Positions 13,541 through 26,319 of a DNA stretch of 64,000 nt are shown here, one piece after another; position 1 is the stretch's first letter; the number at the start of each line of letters is the position of its first letter. Below the pieces are notes generated by a model that saw only the letters and a program-made list of their open reading frames with translations, was not told where the DNA came from and did not search any database. A program made the translations under genes and the position numbers. This stretch comes from Plasmopara viticola. Its lineage: Eukaryota; Oomycota; Peronosporomycetes; Peronosporales; Peronosporaceae. The DNA lies in assembly GCA_001695595.3 (NCBI GenBank), contig MBPM02000036.1, positions 558,001 to 622,000 of the forward strand. Direction: 5' to 3'.

Positions 13541-13559
13541 ATTGTGATTACTTCGTGAA

Positions 13560-13795
13560 AGATGTATCTCATAATTCAAAGGGTTGCACAGTTCTTTAAT
13601 GACAATTCGATCCCGATCGAATTTTGTATCAATGTAGGCAGCTTTTTTGGAAGTGAAATGCAAGATGAAGAAGGCGGAAACTATTGTGAAAGAGATAAAG
13701 CAAGAAAAGGTCGGGTGCAGTACATTCTGACTTGAGACAGCATTGCAGATATGTTTACTAAAGCTTTGAAGCTACAGTTGTTTAGCTAGGTTATG
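13560..13795 (+). pseudogene. Copia RNase H C-terminal relic (X1)
   Basis: The plus strand reads RVQYILT, one stop, then SIADMFTKALKLQLF. This is the C-terminal signature of Copia polyproteins, usually VxYVPTxDxxADxFTKAL, and it can be compared with SQLADMLTKALGTK in the nearly intact Copia at 38,224-38,270. Upstream of it the frame is lost. Equivalent relics occur at 18,960-19,130 (+) and 28,690-28,780 (-). Confidence 0.7.
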
Positions 13796-14930
13796 CATTA
13801 TTGATGCTGAATAATGCATGCATAAAAATCTCCTTGAGTTAAATGCAAGGCGATATGAATGAAGCAGTAGCGAATAAAAGGTATTTGCTTTGGAAAAATA
13901 TGAGACATTGCCATTCGACTCAGTTTCTAAGTACCTGTCTTTACATACAATACTGTGGTCAAGCAACTTGGTGCATGGCTCAAGACAGACAAAAAGATAC
14001 CTTAAGAGGGAGGTTATGCTAAAGCGTTCCTTCTCGCACAATTGGTGCGTTGCATGTTGTGGTCTCAATATCCTTCTCCATTCTACCGAAAATTATCATC
14101 TAAAATTGAATATATAAAGTGCTACTTTCTATTGGTCGCTTCAAGTCATTTAGATCCTGCATGCTTCTCCAGGAAGACACACAATTTATTCGCCCTACAA
14201 CCCGAATAGGTGAGAATTGTGTCGCTTAATGCAACACGTTATCCGAAGGCTCGCAAGATTAGCAGCAAATATAGATCATAGATTTTTGCTACCACGCAAG
14301 CAAGCTCACTGAATGAAAAGGCGACTTTTCCTAAAAGCTTATACGATAAGATTTGTTGCTATTTGGTAGCCGTAATTTGCAGCACTAAAGAAAGTTCGGT
14401 TTGTACGTCATTATAGCCAGAGAGCTTGAAGATAATCATGTTTATGGTGCACACTTCGCCTGAATAATTTATCTACTTGATCGTCTGTAAGATAAAACCT
14501 GATTTATACAATGTTGTTTTGCCGGCATGGATGGCATCTAAGTCGCGAAAGCAAATAACAGCACGGTGTGTGAGGCAAAACTTTCGCACTCAATACGATT
14601 GAAAAATTTCGAATATAAATCGGAAATAGCGACAGATCCATGCTTGTTAAGACTTTGAGAGTGCAGCAGCACAAGCACCTATTATAAAGAAGAGCTGATT
14701 TCAGAATCTCCGGGTGTACTTTGTATAGTTCACTAGATTTGGCAGATGATTACTTAATCTCAACGAGGGCCTGAGGTAGTTTGATATATGCATCGCGGTG
14801 AGGTGCACTATGTGATTTGCTATGGAAGTGGACAATGATGCCACAATAGATTTCCAGCGCCCCTACCACGTAAATAATCTATTCCCTAAAGTGCTTCAAC
14901 CATTACGGATCCTTAAAGAGTCATGGTGCT
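13796..14930 (+). repeat. Degraded relative of the start of R2/R3
   Basis: Sequence after the Copia tail resembles 19,170-20,200 and 38,525-39,560 in order. Examples are GGCGATATGAATGAAGCAGT at 13,850 against 19,190, and the segment GCGACAGATCCATGCTTGT at 14,629 against 19,979 and 39,321. No gene is recognisable. This shows that R2 and R3 are younger copies of material already present here. Confidence 0.55.
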
Positions 14931-16199
14931 GGCTAAATCAAAACATTTTAATGTGATTAATACAAATCATTGGGACCCACTGAACGCATGACAGCTCTTG
15001 AAGAAGGAACATAGAGCGATAGACTGCTGGTCGTAAACACAAATTTACAATACAATACATATGAAATAGTATTCCGCGCGATAAAACACTTTGGTGCGTT
15101 GAAAAGTTTAGCGGGCCGGCAAACAATTTTGGTCGACAAAAAATAGTTAGCAATGCAATAAGAGAAAGCAGCGTGATAAATTTACTTCGTTACGACTGAC
15201 TAATAAAATTACTAAAGCTTTTTTTAGGCCGGAAGACTTGGCCAGATATTTCAAAGATTATGACCGCACGGAAGATCCTAAAAGCTCTGACTAAAGAACC
15301 AGAAGCCCGAATCGATTGAGCAGACTTAGCCTATGAGTGCCAGTCGCTCAATCTCTCACAACAAGGCTTTGAAAATCGTTTTTAATCTCGATTGAGCATG
15401 TAGCAATTCTAAATGAAAATCTGAGTACTTATACGCTTGAAATCGACTAGGAGAATATCAGAAGCACTCAGATTTCAGAAAATATAGCCGTGACGACGTT
15501 CTTAAATTTTTCTTTAGCGGGCAATCGGCATTCGCCGGTAGAAATAGCTACCGATTTTGTTGACGCCAGCCTTTAATCTGGATAATAGTACCGCTAGCTG
15601 CGGGTAGCATCAATGCGTAAGAGCAGAAATGAATTCGGTACATGTCGGATTTTTAATAGTTTGAATGGTCTCGTGGTTGAATTAAAAGCTTTTGCTTAGC
15701 AGGCATACTAATTACGATACCGCTTAAGCTATTGTGCTTCTAGAGCTCTTCCATTCTGTTGCTTTTTCTATAAATTAATCAGCTATATATGCGATAGCTC
15801 AAATTTTTGCTAAAACTTGTTACGTTTTTCCTCACGTAACACACACATCCACACATGCTCACACTATTGAGACTTATATCTTCGCCGGTAGGGCGCTCCA
15901 CGACACTGGTGCTCAGTATTTGCCTGACTCTGAGAAAAAAAATTCTTTCAGCAACCCTTTAGGGCACTTGAGAGAAACGAAGGTTCATCGACCTTCTTGG
16001 AACAGGCACGGATTTCTTTAGCAGATTTTGCTTTGCTTAGTAGCCACGAAGCTATTGGGACTAAATCGAAGTCAGCGGGCACACGGGCATCATATTTTCA
16101 AACAAAGAGCTTATTAAATAGAGTATCCCGAAAAAGCAAGTCTGTCTGTCGAGATTTTCCTTCTAAGCAATCCAATTGTATCAGGTCAAGCCTTTCTTT

Positions 16200-16840
16200 C
16201 TTACCACAACACGTTCGACTTGTTTGAGATATGAGAATATTATCCAGCTACATACTGACGTACCAGAGCCATTCTACCAGCTTTCACGAAGTCTGTCAAG
16301 TGAGTAGTGACCACACCAATAAATAACAATATCAAGGCGCCCGTAAAAGTGTATTTGGCTCACTACGCGCTCCACACATAATTGTAGCTGGGCTAAATGC
16401 CTTCTCAACGAGGAGCAATAACTTCTGCACAACCAAGTGCACCCAATTGAGACTACTTTCGAAGTTTTCCTCGATCGTCAAGCCGCAGTTTACATTAGAA
16501 CACCCGTGGATCTATCTTGAAGCCAGGAAGACGTCCTAAGACACGTGACCCACAATATTTGCATTCGAACCGATCGAGGCGCTCGAGGCGCGCAATAGTG
16601 TGGCAGGTCCAAACTACATAAAAAAGTGCGCCTACTTGTTGTGTGCTTCAGGTTCGGCTAACTTTCGTACACAGCCTCTAAGGTGCTAAGTTACTTAGCA
16701 TTTTGGCCATCGTTGTATACCTTCACAGCCGTATGGCAATCTGCAATCGCTTAATTAGCGAAGAAGGGCAGAATTTTACCGATTTGTAGAAAACACGGAA
16801 GCACCTTGGGACTTGTGATTCAATAAGTCAGTGGTGAGCG
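16200..16840 (+). repeat. Dispersed repeat module c, copy 2
   Basis: This is the plus-orientation copy of the module at 9,700-10,260. It includes CGAGGAGCAATAACTTC near 16,410 and GGAAGCACCTTGGGACTTGT near 16,798. No intact frame is present. Confidence 0.5.
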
Positions 16841-18959
16841 CTATTTACTGCTCTTGCGTTCTCTCTATAAAGCGTCAGGTCGGTCTAAACGAGGACTAAC
16901 CAATCCGAAAATATGGCTGTTAGACGGCCGGGTCACTAAATATCAACCAAACCAGCAACAAACAAGCTGCTTGTGTACCCAAAATCATGAGACTATCTTT
17001 GCACTTAGAATTTAAGGCTACGACTTAGTAAAAAACCGCGCTTGTGCCTTAAACGGCAAGTCAAAATCGATCTCTTGTGAAAGTGACGTTCGAGAAGAAG
17101 GCTCTGATGAAAAATTCGTGGATTCTTTAGCCTAAACCCCAAACAACGAAGAAAACCTTTTTTCGCATCCGCGAGATTAGAATGCAATTTCTCAACTTAA
17201 TTAGTCGATAGGAAAAGTGCCAATTGACCTGTAGCTCACGACGCTGGTGGAAGAGCATCTGCTCCAATTCGCGCTTCGTATGGAAGTGCAGCTGATCTCA
17301 TCGGTAGTATAGCGCCGAAAAAGTCACCTTTATTCAAAATGTATACATCTCCATGTGACTACGCAACCAGAAGAATGTGTATAGGATGGTATTTCTTTAG
17401 GCGGCCCCAGCCCTCCGAGGCTCTTGACTAGGATATATGCTCGTTGACTACCTATGAGTATTACAGTCGAGAATACACGCCGCGCGTCCCAGCGGATGAT
17501 GTCTGAACTGCGTGGAAAAGCCGTATACTTTCGCACTAAGTTTCAGACTCGGCGGCTGCTATAAGCCACAGCCTTATAAGTACGCAGACTCTCGGTCTCA
17601 TGGAAATCATGATGTTAGGTATGAGCAGTATCAGTAGCTATTTGACCACCCGCAGTCGCCATTTTATAACGATTGAGCGCGGATGACTTCTTGTGGAAGT
17701 GCTGTGGACTACTTATAACCTTTGAGTAGTGAGAGCCACAATACTTTTTGAGACGACACTTTTGAAATGTCGTGTGCGTCAACCACGCCTTAGGTATCGT
17801 CCGGTCTTGCTTGCTCGCACATTGTCGATGCATGAACCTTCACATGTCAATGATAATCGTTTAGAGCACCGACAGTCGTTAGTGAATCATTACGACAGTA
17901 AACACGATCGACACTGACCTTAAAATTTAATCATGTAGTACCTTTTGCACTTAATCAGTTACTAGAGCTCCTCGTCCTGAGTAGTAACAGTCCAATTGCA
18001 CACGTAGCTCCGGCAACCAAACGTCGACAGGATTTTTTGGAAATGCTGCAGACGAGCGTAATACAATGATCTGATACAGATCGGACTTACAATGAAGAAT
18101 TATGGATAGCGGGGTTTAAAAATCTAATATAAATGCTGAGAAGCATCAATGTGGATGTAATTGAGTGCTTTCTGGATCTGCGGATGAGAGGATTGAGAAT
18201 TGCATTCTCTCCGGTCTTTGCTTTGAACATTAGCCTAGGCATAGGTTTTCAAACCACTTCTCAGGATGGAGTCGTCATGTACATGTAATAGCTCGCAAAC
18301 GTTGACGATGAGTTCGTGTGCTTACGCCAAGGTCTCATTTAATCCACTTACTTCGCTGTAGAGCTTTATTCTGAGCTCAGCGAAGAACAAATTATCATTA
18401 TTCGGGTGACATGATAACGCAAATGTCATTAGCAAGATCTGCAAAACGCTTAGTTCCAGGATTTAAGATCAAGGACACTAATCCTCGTATGCTACGAGCC
18501 CGGGATGCCATTATGTCTATTGCTTACTACATTTACTGATAAAATCTCGAAACGATTTTGAATGACAAATTTTCGACATTTTGCTCACTACAATTCATAA
18601 GCGAGAATTTTTTTATTTTTTCAGCAAAAGATAACATAACGCATATCAAGTAGTTCGTGATTAGAACTAATGCCAATACTCAGGGTCTCGCACGCGTCCT
18701 GACATTGCCAATGTAATTCGAAGACTACACTAGCAGGTGAGCAAACCTTTATCATACACGTACATTTGGAGTCTGTATTAGTGATGTAGATCACACGAAC
18801 ACTGACGGCGTATATTTTTCCTAAACGCGATGCAAATGAGTTTAACACTAATGCATGCTAGTTGAAATTTAGAATTGCAATTAGTTCGTGAAAGACGTTA
18901 TTTTTATTCATAGGAAAGCTCAAAGAGTTGCACAATCCGCCATTGACATTCCGAGTCCG

Positions 18960-19130
18960 ATCGAAGGTTAAGTAATGAAGACATTTTTGTGAGAGTGAAG
19001 CGCAACGTATGAAAGAGCAGTACGATTGCGAAAATAATTAAGCAAGAGCAGTCGTGGTGCAGTATGTTCCGACCTAAAAAAACATTGAAGATATGTTCAA
19101 TAAAGCTTCGGAACTCAAGATGTTTATACA
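18960..19130 (+). pseudogene. Copia RNase H C-terminal relic (X2)
   Basis: The plus strand reads VQYVPT, one stop, KNIEDMFNKASELKMF, which matches the Copia C-terminal VxYVPT...ADMFTKAL signature. Its position immediately upstream of R2 parallels the relic at 13,560-13,795. Confidence 0.7.
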
Positions 19131-20359
19131 GCTGAGAGCAAGTTTTGCGTTGCTGATGTTGAAATTTAGAATACTTCATTTATTTGTAAGGCGATAAAAT
19201 GAAACAGTAACGACAAAAACAAATTTGGTTTGAAAGAGTATGAGACTTTGGCCGTTTCGAATACGATACTGCGGTCAAGCAATTCGTTACATGGCTAAAT
19301 AAAAACAAAATACAATTCATAATAACGAAACTATGCTTATGCTTTCCTTCTTAATCAATTGGTGCGTTGCGCGTTGCGATAAGTAAAATTTTAATATCCT
19401 TCTCCATTTTCCCCAGATCTATCATTTCATACAGAATATATAAAGCGCTTTTTCTGATTGTTTGCTTCAAGTTAGTAACATCCTGCATGTTTCTTCCAAA
19501 AGACGCAATGTCGATCCACCCTTTAATCCCTTGTAAGTGTAGAGTGTATCGCTGCATGCAGCACGCGATCTAAATATTTGAAAATTATGAGATTAGAAGC
19601 GACTAAAATCATTAATTCTTTGTTACCACGTAAGCAAGGAAACGAAATAAAAAGACAGCTTTTCAAAATACTTATACGATAAGGTATGTACTTGCTATTT
19701 ATTAGCCGTGTTTTGCTGCGTTTGAGAAAGTCGGCTTGTACCTCATAGTAGCCAGAGAACTTGTAGATAATCATGTTCAAGCTGCACACTTCGCCTAAAA
19801 AAAAATTTCATCTACTTTCCGTCCGCAATATAAAAATTGATTTACATATCGTAGACGCTCGTTACGATGCCGGTATGAATGACTTCTATATCAAGAAAGC
19901 AAATGGTATCACGGTCTAACAGACGAAATCTCCTCCTTCAATTCCGTGTTATATTTTCCGAAGGTGGATGGAAATTGGCGACAGATCCATGCTTGTAATA
20001 ATACGAAGGGTGCAAAGGCACTAGCACCTACTGAAAAAAGAGCTGCTTGTTATGTATAGTATATCAGATGTGATAGATATTTACTTTATCGGAATGATAC
20101 ATGATGGAGTTTGATATAGTCATCACGGTGAATGGTTCGCCGAGTGATTTGCTTTGAGAGTAGTTAGTGATGCCACAAGAGATTCCTAGTGTCCCGGCAT
20201 CATGGTGCTGGCTAAACTATACCAAAGTCGGTTTTGTGAGGTCTCTGTGGTCCATATGGGTTCTTACAAAAGAACTTCCTTGCAGCAAGAACACACGTGC
20301 CGAAGCTGCTGAATTCTTGTTTGGTCCTCATGACCTCAAATATTGCCTTCTATACTCTT

Positions 20360-21035
20360 AGAGTCGACTTATCTACGGTAAAACGGCTACGGATGTTGTT
20401 TTAAGCGTCTTCTCTTCTGGTGAATTTCGCAAAAGAAGCCGACCTTTTCCACAAGTGCAGTGCTGGCTGTGTAGGTCTCGCAAAGACGCTGTCCGAGCTA
20501 TCAAAAAACATCGCGAGCGGGAATAGCCTGCCTTTCGATCGTGTACTTCATCGTTCACGACCAAGTGATCTATTAAGCATAAAAAGCCATTCAGCGGCCA
20601 CTTATGGATGCTTTGAAAAACGTAGCCGACTGGCGACATTTTGGACGAATATTACGATCCCAATGGTTGTTTGTTACTACAACTCGATAAGGACGGAGTC
20701 AAACTTATTCAATCTAAATAAATATGGCTAACAAAATAACATCAGCCAAGACAAGAAACTACTTGCTTTGAAGTATGCACTGGTAAAATATCGAGTGTAT
20801 TATTATGCTCTGAGCTTTTATAGTCGGTTGAAACCGTCCATTGTTGCGGATGGCAATGAACAAGCTCTATTTGTGCCAGGTGATGACAGGATGGCTGTAA
20901 ACATCTGCGGAATTTAGATTTTGCGCCTTATACAAACCAGGCAAGCTTGATGTGCTTGCCGACCGGCTTAAAACAGGCTAGACTATGAGTTGAGCTACAT
21001 TAGCAGATCTAAAAGCTCTATTATCGAATAGACCT
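20360..21035 (+). pseudogene. Decayed Ty3/Gypsy RT connection and RNase H (R2)
   Basis: Ordered Gypsy signatures survive in different frames. FHKCSAGCVGL-KTLSELSKN (about 20,445-20,515) matches the FLGLxxYLHKYSxxYAxLTxPLSxLLKK block. CLLLQLDKDGVK (20,680) matches the GCALLQxDxxG block. DKKLLALKYALVKYRV (20,750-20,797) matches the RNase H HDKELLAMKYALVKFRV block. YKPGKLDVLADRL (20,931-20,969) matches YKPGKxNVLADALSRR, and RLDYELSY follows. At least four frameshifts or stops interrupt it. The upstream RT core and downstream integrase are not found next to it. Confidence 0.75.
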
Positions 21036-22765
21036 ATTAGCCAAATAAAAGCTGTAGTCATTAGTGTGACTCATCGCACGTACAGATATCGAAGTAGTGT
21101 GACCAGCATCCAGAATGTTTTTGCGGTTGCTTCGTTTTAGTGGGTAAACGCTTGATTTCCTGACCTATCATGTATTACTAGGACTTTTTTAAAAGAAGTC
21201 TGATTACTTAAACTCATCACCTTCATAAGCTTTGATTACATGAGTTCGACACCAGAACTGTCTCGATCCTGGACCATAGAGTGCTGGTGCGCTGGCGCCG
21301 CCTCATCGTACTTTCTTCAAAAAGAAGTTCACAGTGAACAGTGTTAAGATAAACAAAGTCATTCGAAGTGAAGCCATCCGAAGGAAAAGAGCTGCCCGTG
21401 GGATTTCACAGCTTCATGTACAAGCCGTCGTGCGGATTTAACAGATGGTGTAAAGTTAAAAAATACGTTTTGATAATCATTTCAGCGGAGCGGTGAAAAG
21501 GCATTGCAAAAATCACGTGAAAAGCTGGTGAAGAGAACAACACATAGTAATGAACGCGATAGATAAATTACTGCGCACGTTCGCGACTAGACTATACCGG
21601 CTAAGGGCAAGAGAATTATTGCAGCAATATGGACTGGGCATTATTTGGACAAAAATGCAGTCAGAAAGCGTGTGAATGCTTCACTTTTGCGTGATGAATT
21701 TCGCAGATTAAGTATTGAGGGTGTACATGCTGTCAAATCTGACATAAGAAAGCAAATTATATCTGCAGTAAGCGGAGGAGCTTGTGCACTTTGTGAAGTC
21801 CACAAAATCCAGTGAAGAATAAGAGGATGAGAAATGACGTGGTTAAATAAGTTGCAAAAAGGACAGAAGGTAGCAACAAAGTGCTACAATTTAATGCACA
21901 AGGGATGTGAGGCGATCTAAGAATAACAAGAACAAAACGATTGATGCGGGTTTTGTGCCGTTCGTCGGTCTGTCAGGTTGGGCTAGGGCTGGTAAGGACT
22001 CGGGTTTGATTTGTGCAAGACAGAGCTTTAAACTATAAACAGCGAATTAAGTAGCCGCCTAGTGGAAGATCAAGACTTAGGAGGAAATATTAAAATTTAC
22101 CGCAGTGAGCGGTAGGCAACATCTGATATGTAAAATATGACGGTAGCTCGTAGATAGTGGCGACATCAGTCGGCAAGGAGATTCGAGTGTGCTGAAAAAG
22201 CGAGCTTCACGCAAATTATGCTAACTATAGTATTAACTCGCATGATACAAGCGGTACCACGTATTGTATCGCGAAATACAAAGAAATATCGACGGATTCA
22301 TTAGTAAACTAGCAGCGCTCTACGTTAAAATTTAAAACAATGTGCTAATAAGCCGTGTGGTGGGTAAAAACAGAAAACTTTTGTTATCATTGTTATTATG
22401 TCGGTATTGGCAAAAATAAGAAAGCTTTCGATGAAAACATGCGATTAAGATTGCTGGTGCATTTTAAAATAAATTTGCGCGTTTAAATATTGCCAGAATC
22501 GTCAAGACAAAAAGAACTTGGTGGGATAAAGCTCTCTGACGAAGACAAAGCAAATTGACTGACGTGTGCGCAATAAATTAGATGACAGTCTAGGAAGAAC
22601 ACGGGAAAGAGTGCACTGAATGACGCAGCTTTAGAAGTCGTTTACTTACACTTCAAAGAAAATGGACACTCTGATAGACAAGCACACGATCTTTTTCAGC
22701 TTTGCATCTGACACAGTCATACCCATGACTGGCAATGTAACTTATAATACATTCCTTTGCGGAAG

Positions 22766-22793
22766 TCTGGGTGTGGCGCCCTGGGTGTGGTGC
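22766..22793 (+). repeat. 14-base minisatellite, two units
   Basis: Two tandem units of the form CCTGGGTGTGGCGC. The equivalent site in R3 (42,053-42,094) has three units, so the array changed length after the R2/R3 duplication. Confidence 0.8.
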
Positions 22794-25700
22794 TCACATC
22801 ATGTTCACGCTCTTTGACGAAATTCATAGCCGTCATTTATTTTGCCTTAGCTCTAGTAAACTCTGCGCGTTGTATCCCCTTTTTCTAGCTTAACCTCTAT
22901 ATCACTTCTAACTTTTTGACTGAGCTGTGCCTTCAGCTCGGCTCAGGCGTCTTCTTTGACTACCGTAAGCCCATTTTCATGAGCAGATTAATGTGTTAAC
23001 ACAATGCTGCTCTATTGACCTTGCCAATGCTGCTCGATTCACTTTTATTTAATGGATAAACACTCAGATCACCTTATCGTGTTTCCGCAAGCCGTCTCCT
23101 GACTCATGCAAGTCCTCGCATCTTGAATAGCCTTAAAGCTGCCCTAAACTTACAACCTTGTTCCATCTGGCTGGATACGTAGAATAAATTTGACCAGCAA
23201 CACACCCCGAACTTGCAACGTCCGGCTATTCATCAGGAGATAGGTCGCTAAATGTACACACCGTCTATTTTTTCTCGGTGACATGCCTTACAGAAACCTT
23301 TAGTAAATACTCTAAAGACTCAACTGGGATAGTGTCGGCTTGCTCGATTGAATCTACAGACGCATAAGATCTGTTCCAAGCCAAATCTGTCCATTAATGC
23401 TAGATGTGAAAGGAGCGCTGACATAAAACGAATACTCACGTCCATAGAGAAATAACTATCCTCAAAACTTCGAATCTCATCTGAGGTGCTCTTCATTGCT
23501 TTGCCCTCATGCTCGACCTTGTTGGTATTGGTGCGACGAATACCTATTCGACGGATGATAGAACATCAGCCCGTACGGTTATAAAATGAGGCAGAAGAGC
23601 TGAATGTCCTCAGTGCTGTGCTTTCAAAGCAGCCAGCCGATCCTGGAGCTCACTACCAAGGGAAACCGTTTCTCGACACATTGCGGAGATCGCCGATTAC
23701 AATGCGGCGGTAGATCTGCCGATAACTTTCATTGGTCACATGGCCAAATGAGTCCATTTCTACCCGTGGCACAATAATTGTTCGAAAACCTTTTAAACAT
23801 TTGTGGACAGACCATCAAGGCCGATCTCGAGAGCAATCCTAAACCTGTACATTTGGTCCTTCAGAACCTACTACTTTTTATTAAGTGGACGAATGACCGG
23901 TCTTTGCTGGCTCTACTTGATCGCAAAGGCTAACGGTAACTCCACGCTGTGTGCACTTTGAAGCAGAGGCGTCCATACAATTTCAAGGGTTTCTTGTGAG
24001 ATGGTGTAATTATCCTGCTTCACAGAATTTCAAAGACCTACTGAAACGGCACTGTCACGACTCACCAATGGCCATAAAAATTAGGATCCGAAGTACTGCG
24101 TACTTGATTGCTCATTAACGATATCTCTACCGCACTTTTTTTGACTATTCGGGTCTTGTAAAGCCTATTGAATAGGATGCCGTGAGAACAAGTGCCAAAA
24201 CATTTTGATATATCAACAAACCAAAAATTGTTTTGTCGAGCCTTTCACAATTTGGAAAGAAATGAGTCGGCGATGCCGTCGACCTTACCAAGACAATGTC
24301 AACACACCGGCCATGTCAAATATCTAAATAATTAATGACAAAATGAGTTGTATTTCAAGCTTAGAATTCTAGTAGGTTAGCGGTCTTTAGACTAGTTGTA
24401 CTCTCAAATCGCAGGCGCACAGGATGTGATTCTGTTCACCCAAATGCTTACGTGCGATAACAGAGCTAAAAAAAAACAGAAAGAAATCCCACACCGTCTA
24501 TCTCTTTTGGCTTACGACATCTAAGGAATTGCTTTAGCAGGTTCTGATAAATATTAGGAGCACGCGCATAGTAAATTTTAAAGACTTAACAAAGCCAAAT
24601 CTTTAAAGAACCCTAAACGTGTTGTTGCTTCTTTTCCCGTTTGGACATGTTTTTGTAATAATGGCTTTCAGCCATTTTGACCCACCCAAACCACGTCCCG
24701 AAGATACAGAGTCATCAAGTCATTTACAGATTGTGGGCGTGAAAGGGGGGGCAATCTCCCCAACAGCGGAAGCAATGACGGTAAGAATGCGCCATCAAAC
24801 TTTCGTTAACGGTGTGTTACTGTTGAGGAATTATCGGCTCTACTTAATGCAAACTCAACGAGTGGGAATATGCTTATGCTGCGCTTTGAAGACATTGCGC
24901 AGCCTGACTTCGACGATGCTATTTAATCGCCCAGTCCATCGAATCGCGGATGATCCACTGTGCGTGTGTGTGAACATGTCCAGCCTACCTTACAAACGCT
25001 CTTCCAAAATATGCAGGTCTTGGTGTGTGACAATTGACCCTGGAGAATTATGCTCCGTAAGGACACGATCAAAAGGAGTGATGCTACTTTTTCGACGCAG
25101 CACTTAGAAAGTGATTTTGCTCAATTGGCTACCAAAGATCACGAAATGGTGCTCCGTACCCAGTATCTCGACGGAATAGGTAAAAATTCACACTAATGGA
25201 CTGCAACCATACAAATGCTTCGGTCCACATATGTGGCTCTCAGCGTACATAATGCGAAGTGTGTATAATTGGTGTTTCCTGTCAAGCCATATCTCTATGG
25301 ATGGTCTGCTACAGACATGATCAAAAGGGCTCCCAATAGCAAGAACAGTCTTTGCTAAGACGCAGCGACAAATCGCTGATTTCTATCCAAATTAGCTTCG
25401 TTCCCGGGAGAACGACTCAGGAGGAATGTGCCGGTTGAATTAGTAATATAGCGTACCGTTTTTTTGTACCTACAGCGAGGAATACACTGTAAGATTCACG
25501 CCAACATTCTGTAGCAAGTGGCGCATAGTAGACGCTTTTAATTTAATATACTTTCACACCGGCTTAGGCGTTATTTTTTTCTTGGTTTGTGATGCGAAAC
25601 GACAGGATGAGACGATCGATATACGACGCACTCGTCAGCACTCGGTGTATCTTGCTCTGGGAGTAGTTGGTCATGTCTTGAAAGCTATCAAACGCGTCTA

Positions 25701-26198
25701 CAGACTTCGCAAGGCGTATGTACCGATGAATTTCAATGATATCGCTTTAGTGCGGAGCGAGGAAAGTATCATAGACCTTTTTGCATGTATTATATTCCAA
25801 CAGCTTTCTACATTTTAACCCTACTAGTTCGTATTATTCAAGCAATTTTATAAATACTTTCCCAACAATATAAAAACAAGTCTCAATGCATAAGGGGCGG
25901 CCAGACTTATAACTAATGTCAAAGACCGATCACTATAAAATTTACCACTTTTACGTAAGGTAGTTGGCCGCTTGTGTAGTGCGCAATAGCACACGGTTTG
26001 CAGCTTAAGTCTCTTTTTAGGAGTCTCTCAGATCAAAGAAAAGTCGTTGGGCACAGATATAGCCGTACATTCATCCGCTTTGGTAAGATGAAGGATTTGC
26101 AACAGAATCACAGTTTTATCATCATTATCTTGCTTCATTCAAAATTGTAACTATAGATCAAAGTTCGAAAAGCTAACATTCACCAACACTTTATAAAG

Positions 26199-26248
26199 GT
26201 TTTTGTCACTTTGTCTTAAAGTAATTGTCGTAAAGTACGACAAAAACC
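26199..26248. repeat. Hairpin at the R2 end
   Basis: GGTTTTTGTC (26,199-26,208) and GACAAAAACC (26,239-26,248) are perfect inverted repeats. The similarity extends imperfectly inwards (ACTTTGTC against GTACTTTACGAC). The hairpin lies exactly where R2 homology with R3 ends and just before inverted material begins. Confidence 0.7.
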
Positions 26249-26319
26249 GTAAACAATTTTTTTTCTGTCAAATGGTTTTTTTACAATAGAATTTGTATCA
26301 CTTTTTTGACAAAAAAGAG

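Larger units (their letters stand above)
14985..19130 (+). repeat. Mosaic repeat X2
   Basis: This is a second copy of the block series in X1, starting at TGGTCGTAAACAC near 15,030. It differs from X1 in that an extra block (15,840-16,150, related to 31,760-31,990) and module c (16,200-16,840, plus orientation) sit between blocks q and r. The 76-codon frame at 15,997-16,227 shares EQ-RIS--ADFALLS-HEAI words with a broken frame at 31,860-31,930, which suggests an ancient coding region of unknown function. X2 continues without a break into R2. Confidence 0.55.
19166..26250 (+). repeat. Segmental duplication copy R2 (~7.1 kb)
   Basis: R2 is nearly identical along its whole length to R3 (38,516-45,543). 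By eye there are only a few differences per hundred bases, mostly substitutions and 1-3 base indels. It contains a decayed Gypsy RT/RNase H region at 20,360-21,035, a 14-base minisatellite at 22,766-22,793, and a terminal hairpin at 26,199-26,248. Frames at 24,619-25,107 (162 codons) and 25,582-25,818 (78 codons) are not kept open in the same way in R3, so they are probably not genes. A minus-strand stretch around 23,450-23,850 has coiled-coil-like words (ELQDRLAALKAQ) that may be a decayed gag. Confidence 0.85.

Noticed and set aside
24619..25107. 162-codon open frame in R2, the longest outside the named elements
   Set aside because: It starts without an ATG, has no recognisable domain, and the near-identical R3 copy breaks it into two frames. 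Chance opening in a repeat is more likely.
25582..25818. 78-codon frame with a counterpart at 44,888-45,112
   Set aside because: The two copies share it only because R2 and R3 are near-identical, and their 5' halves differ by frameshift. No motif is recognised.
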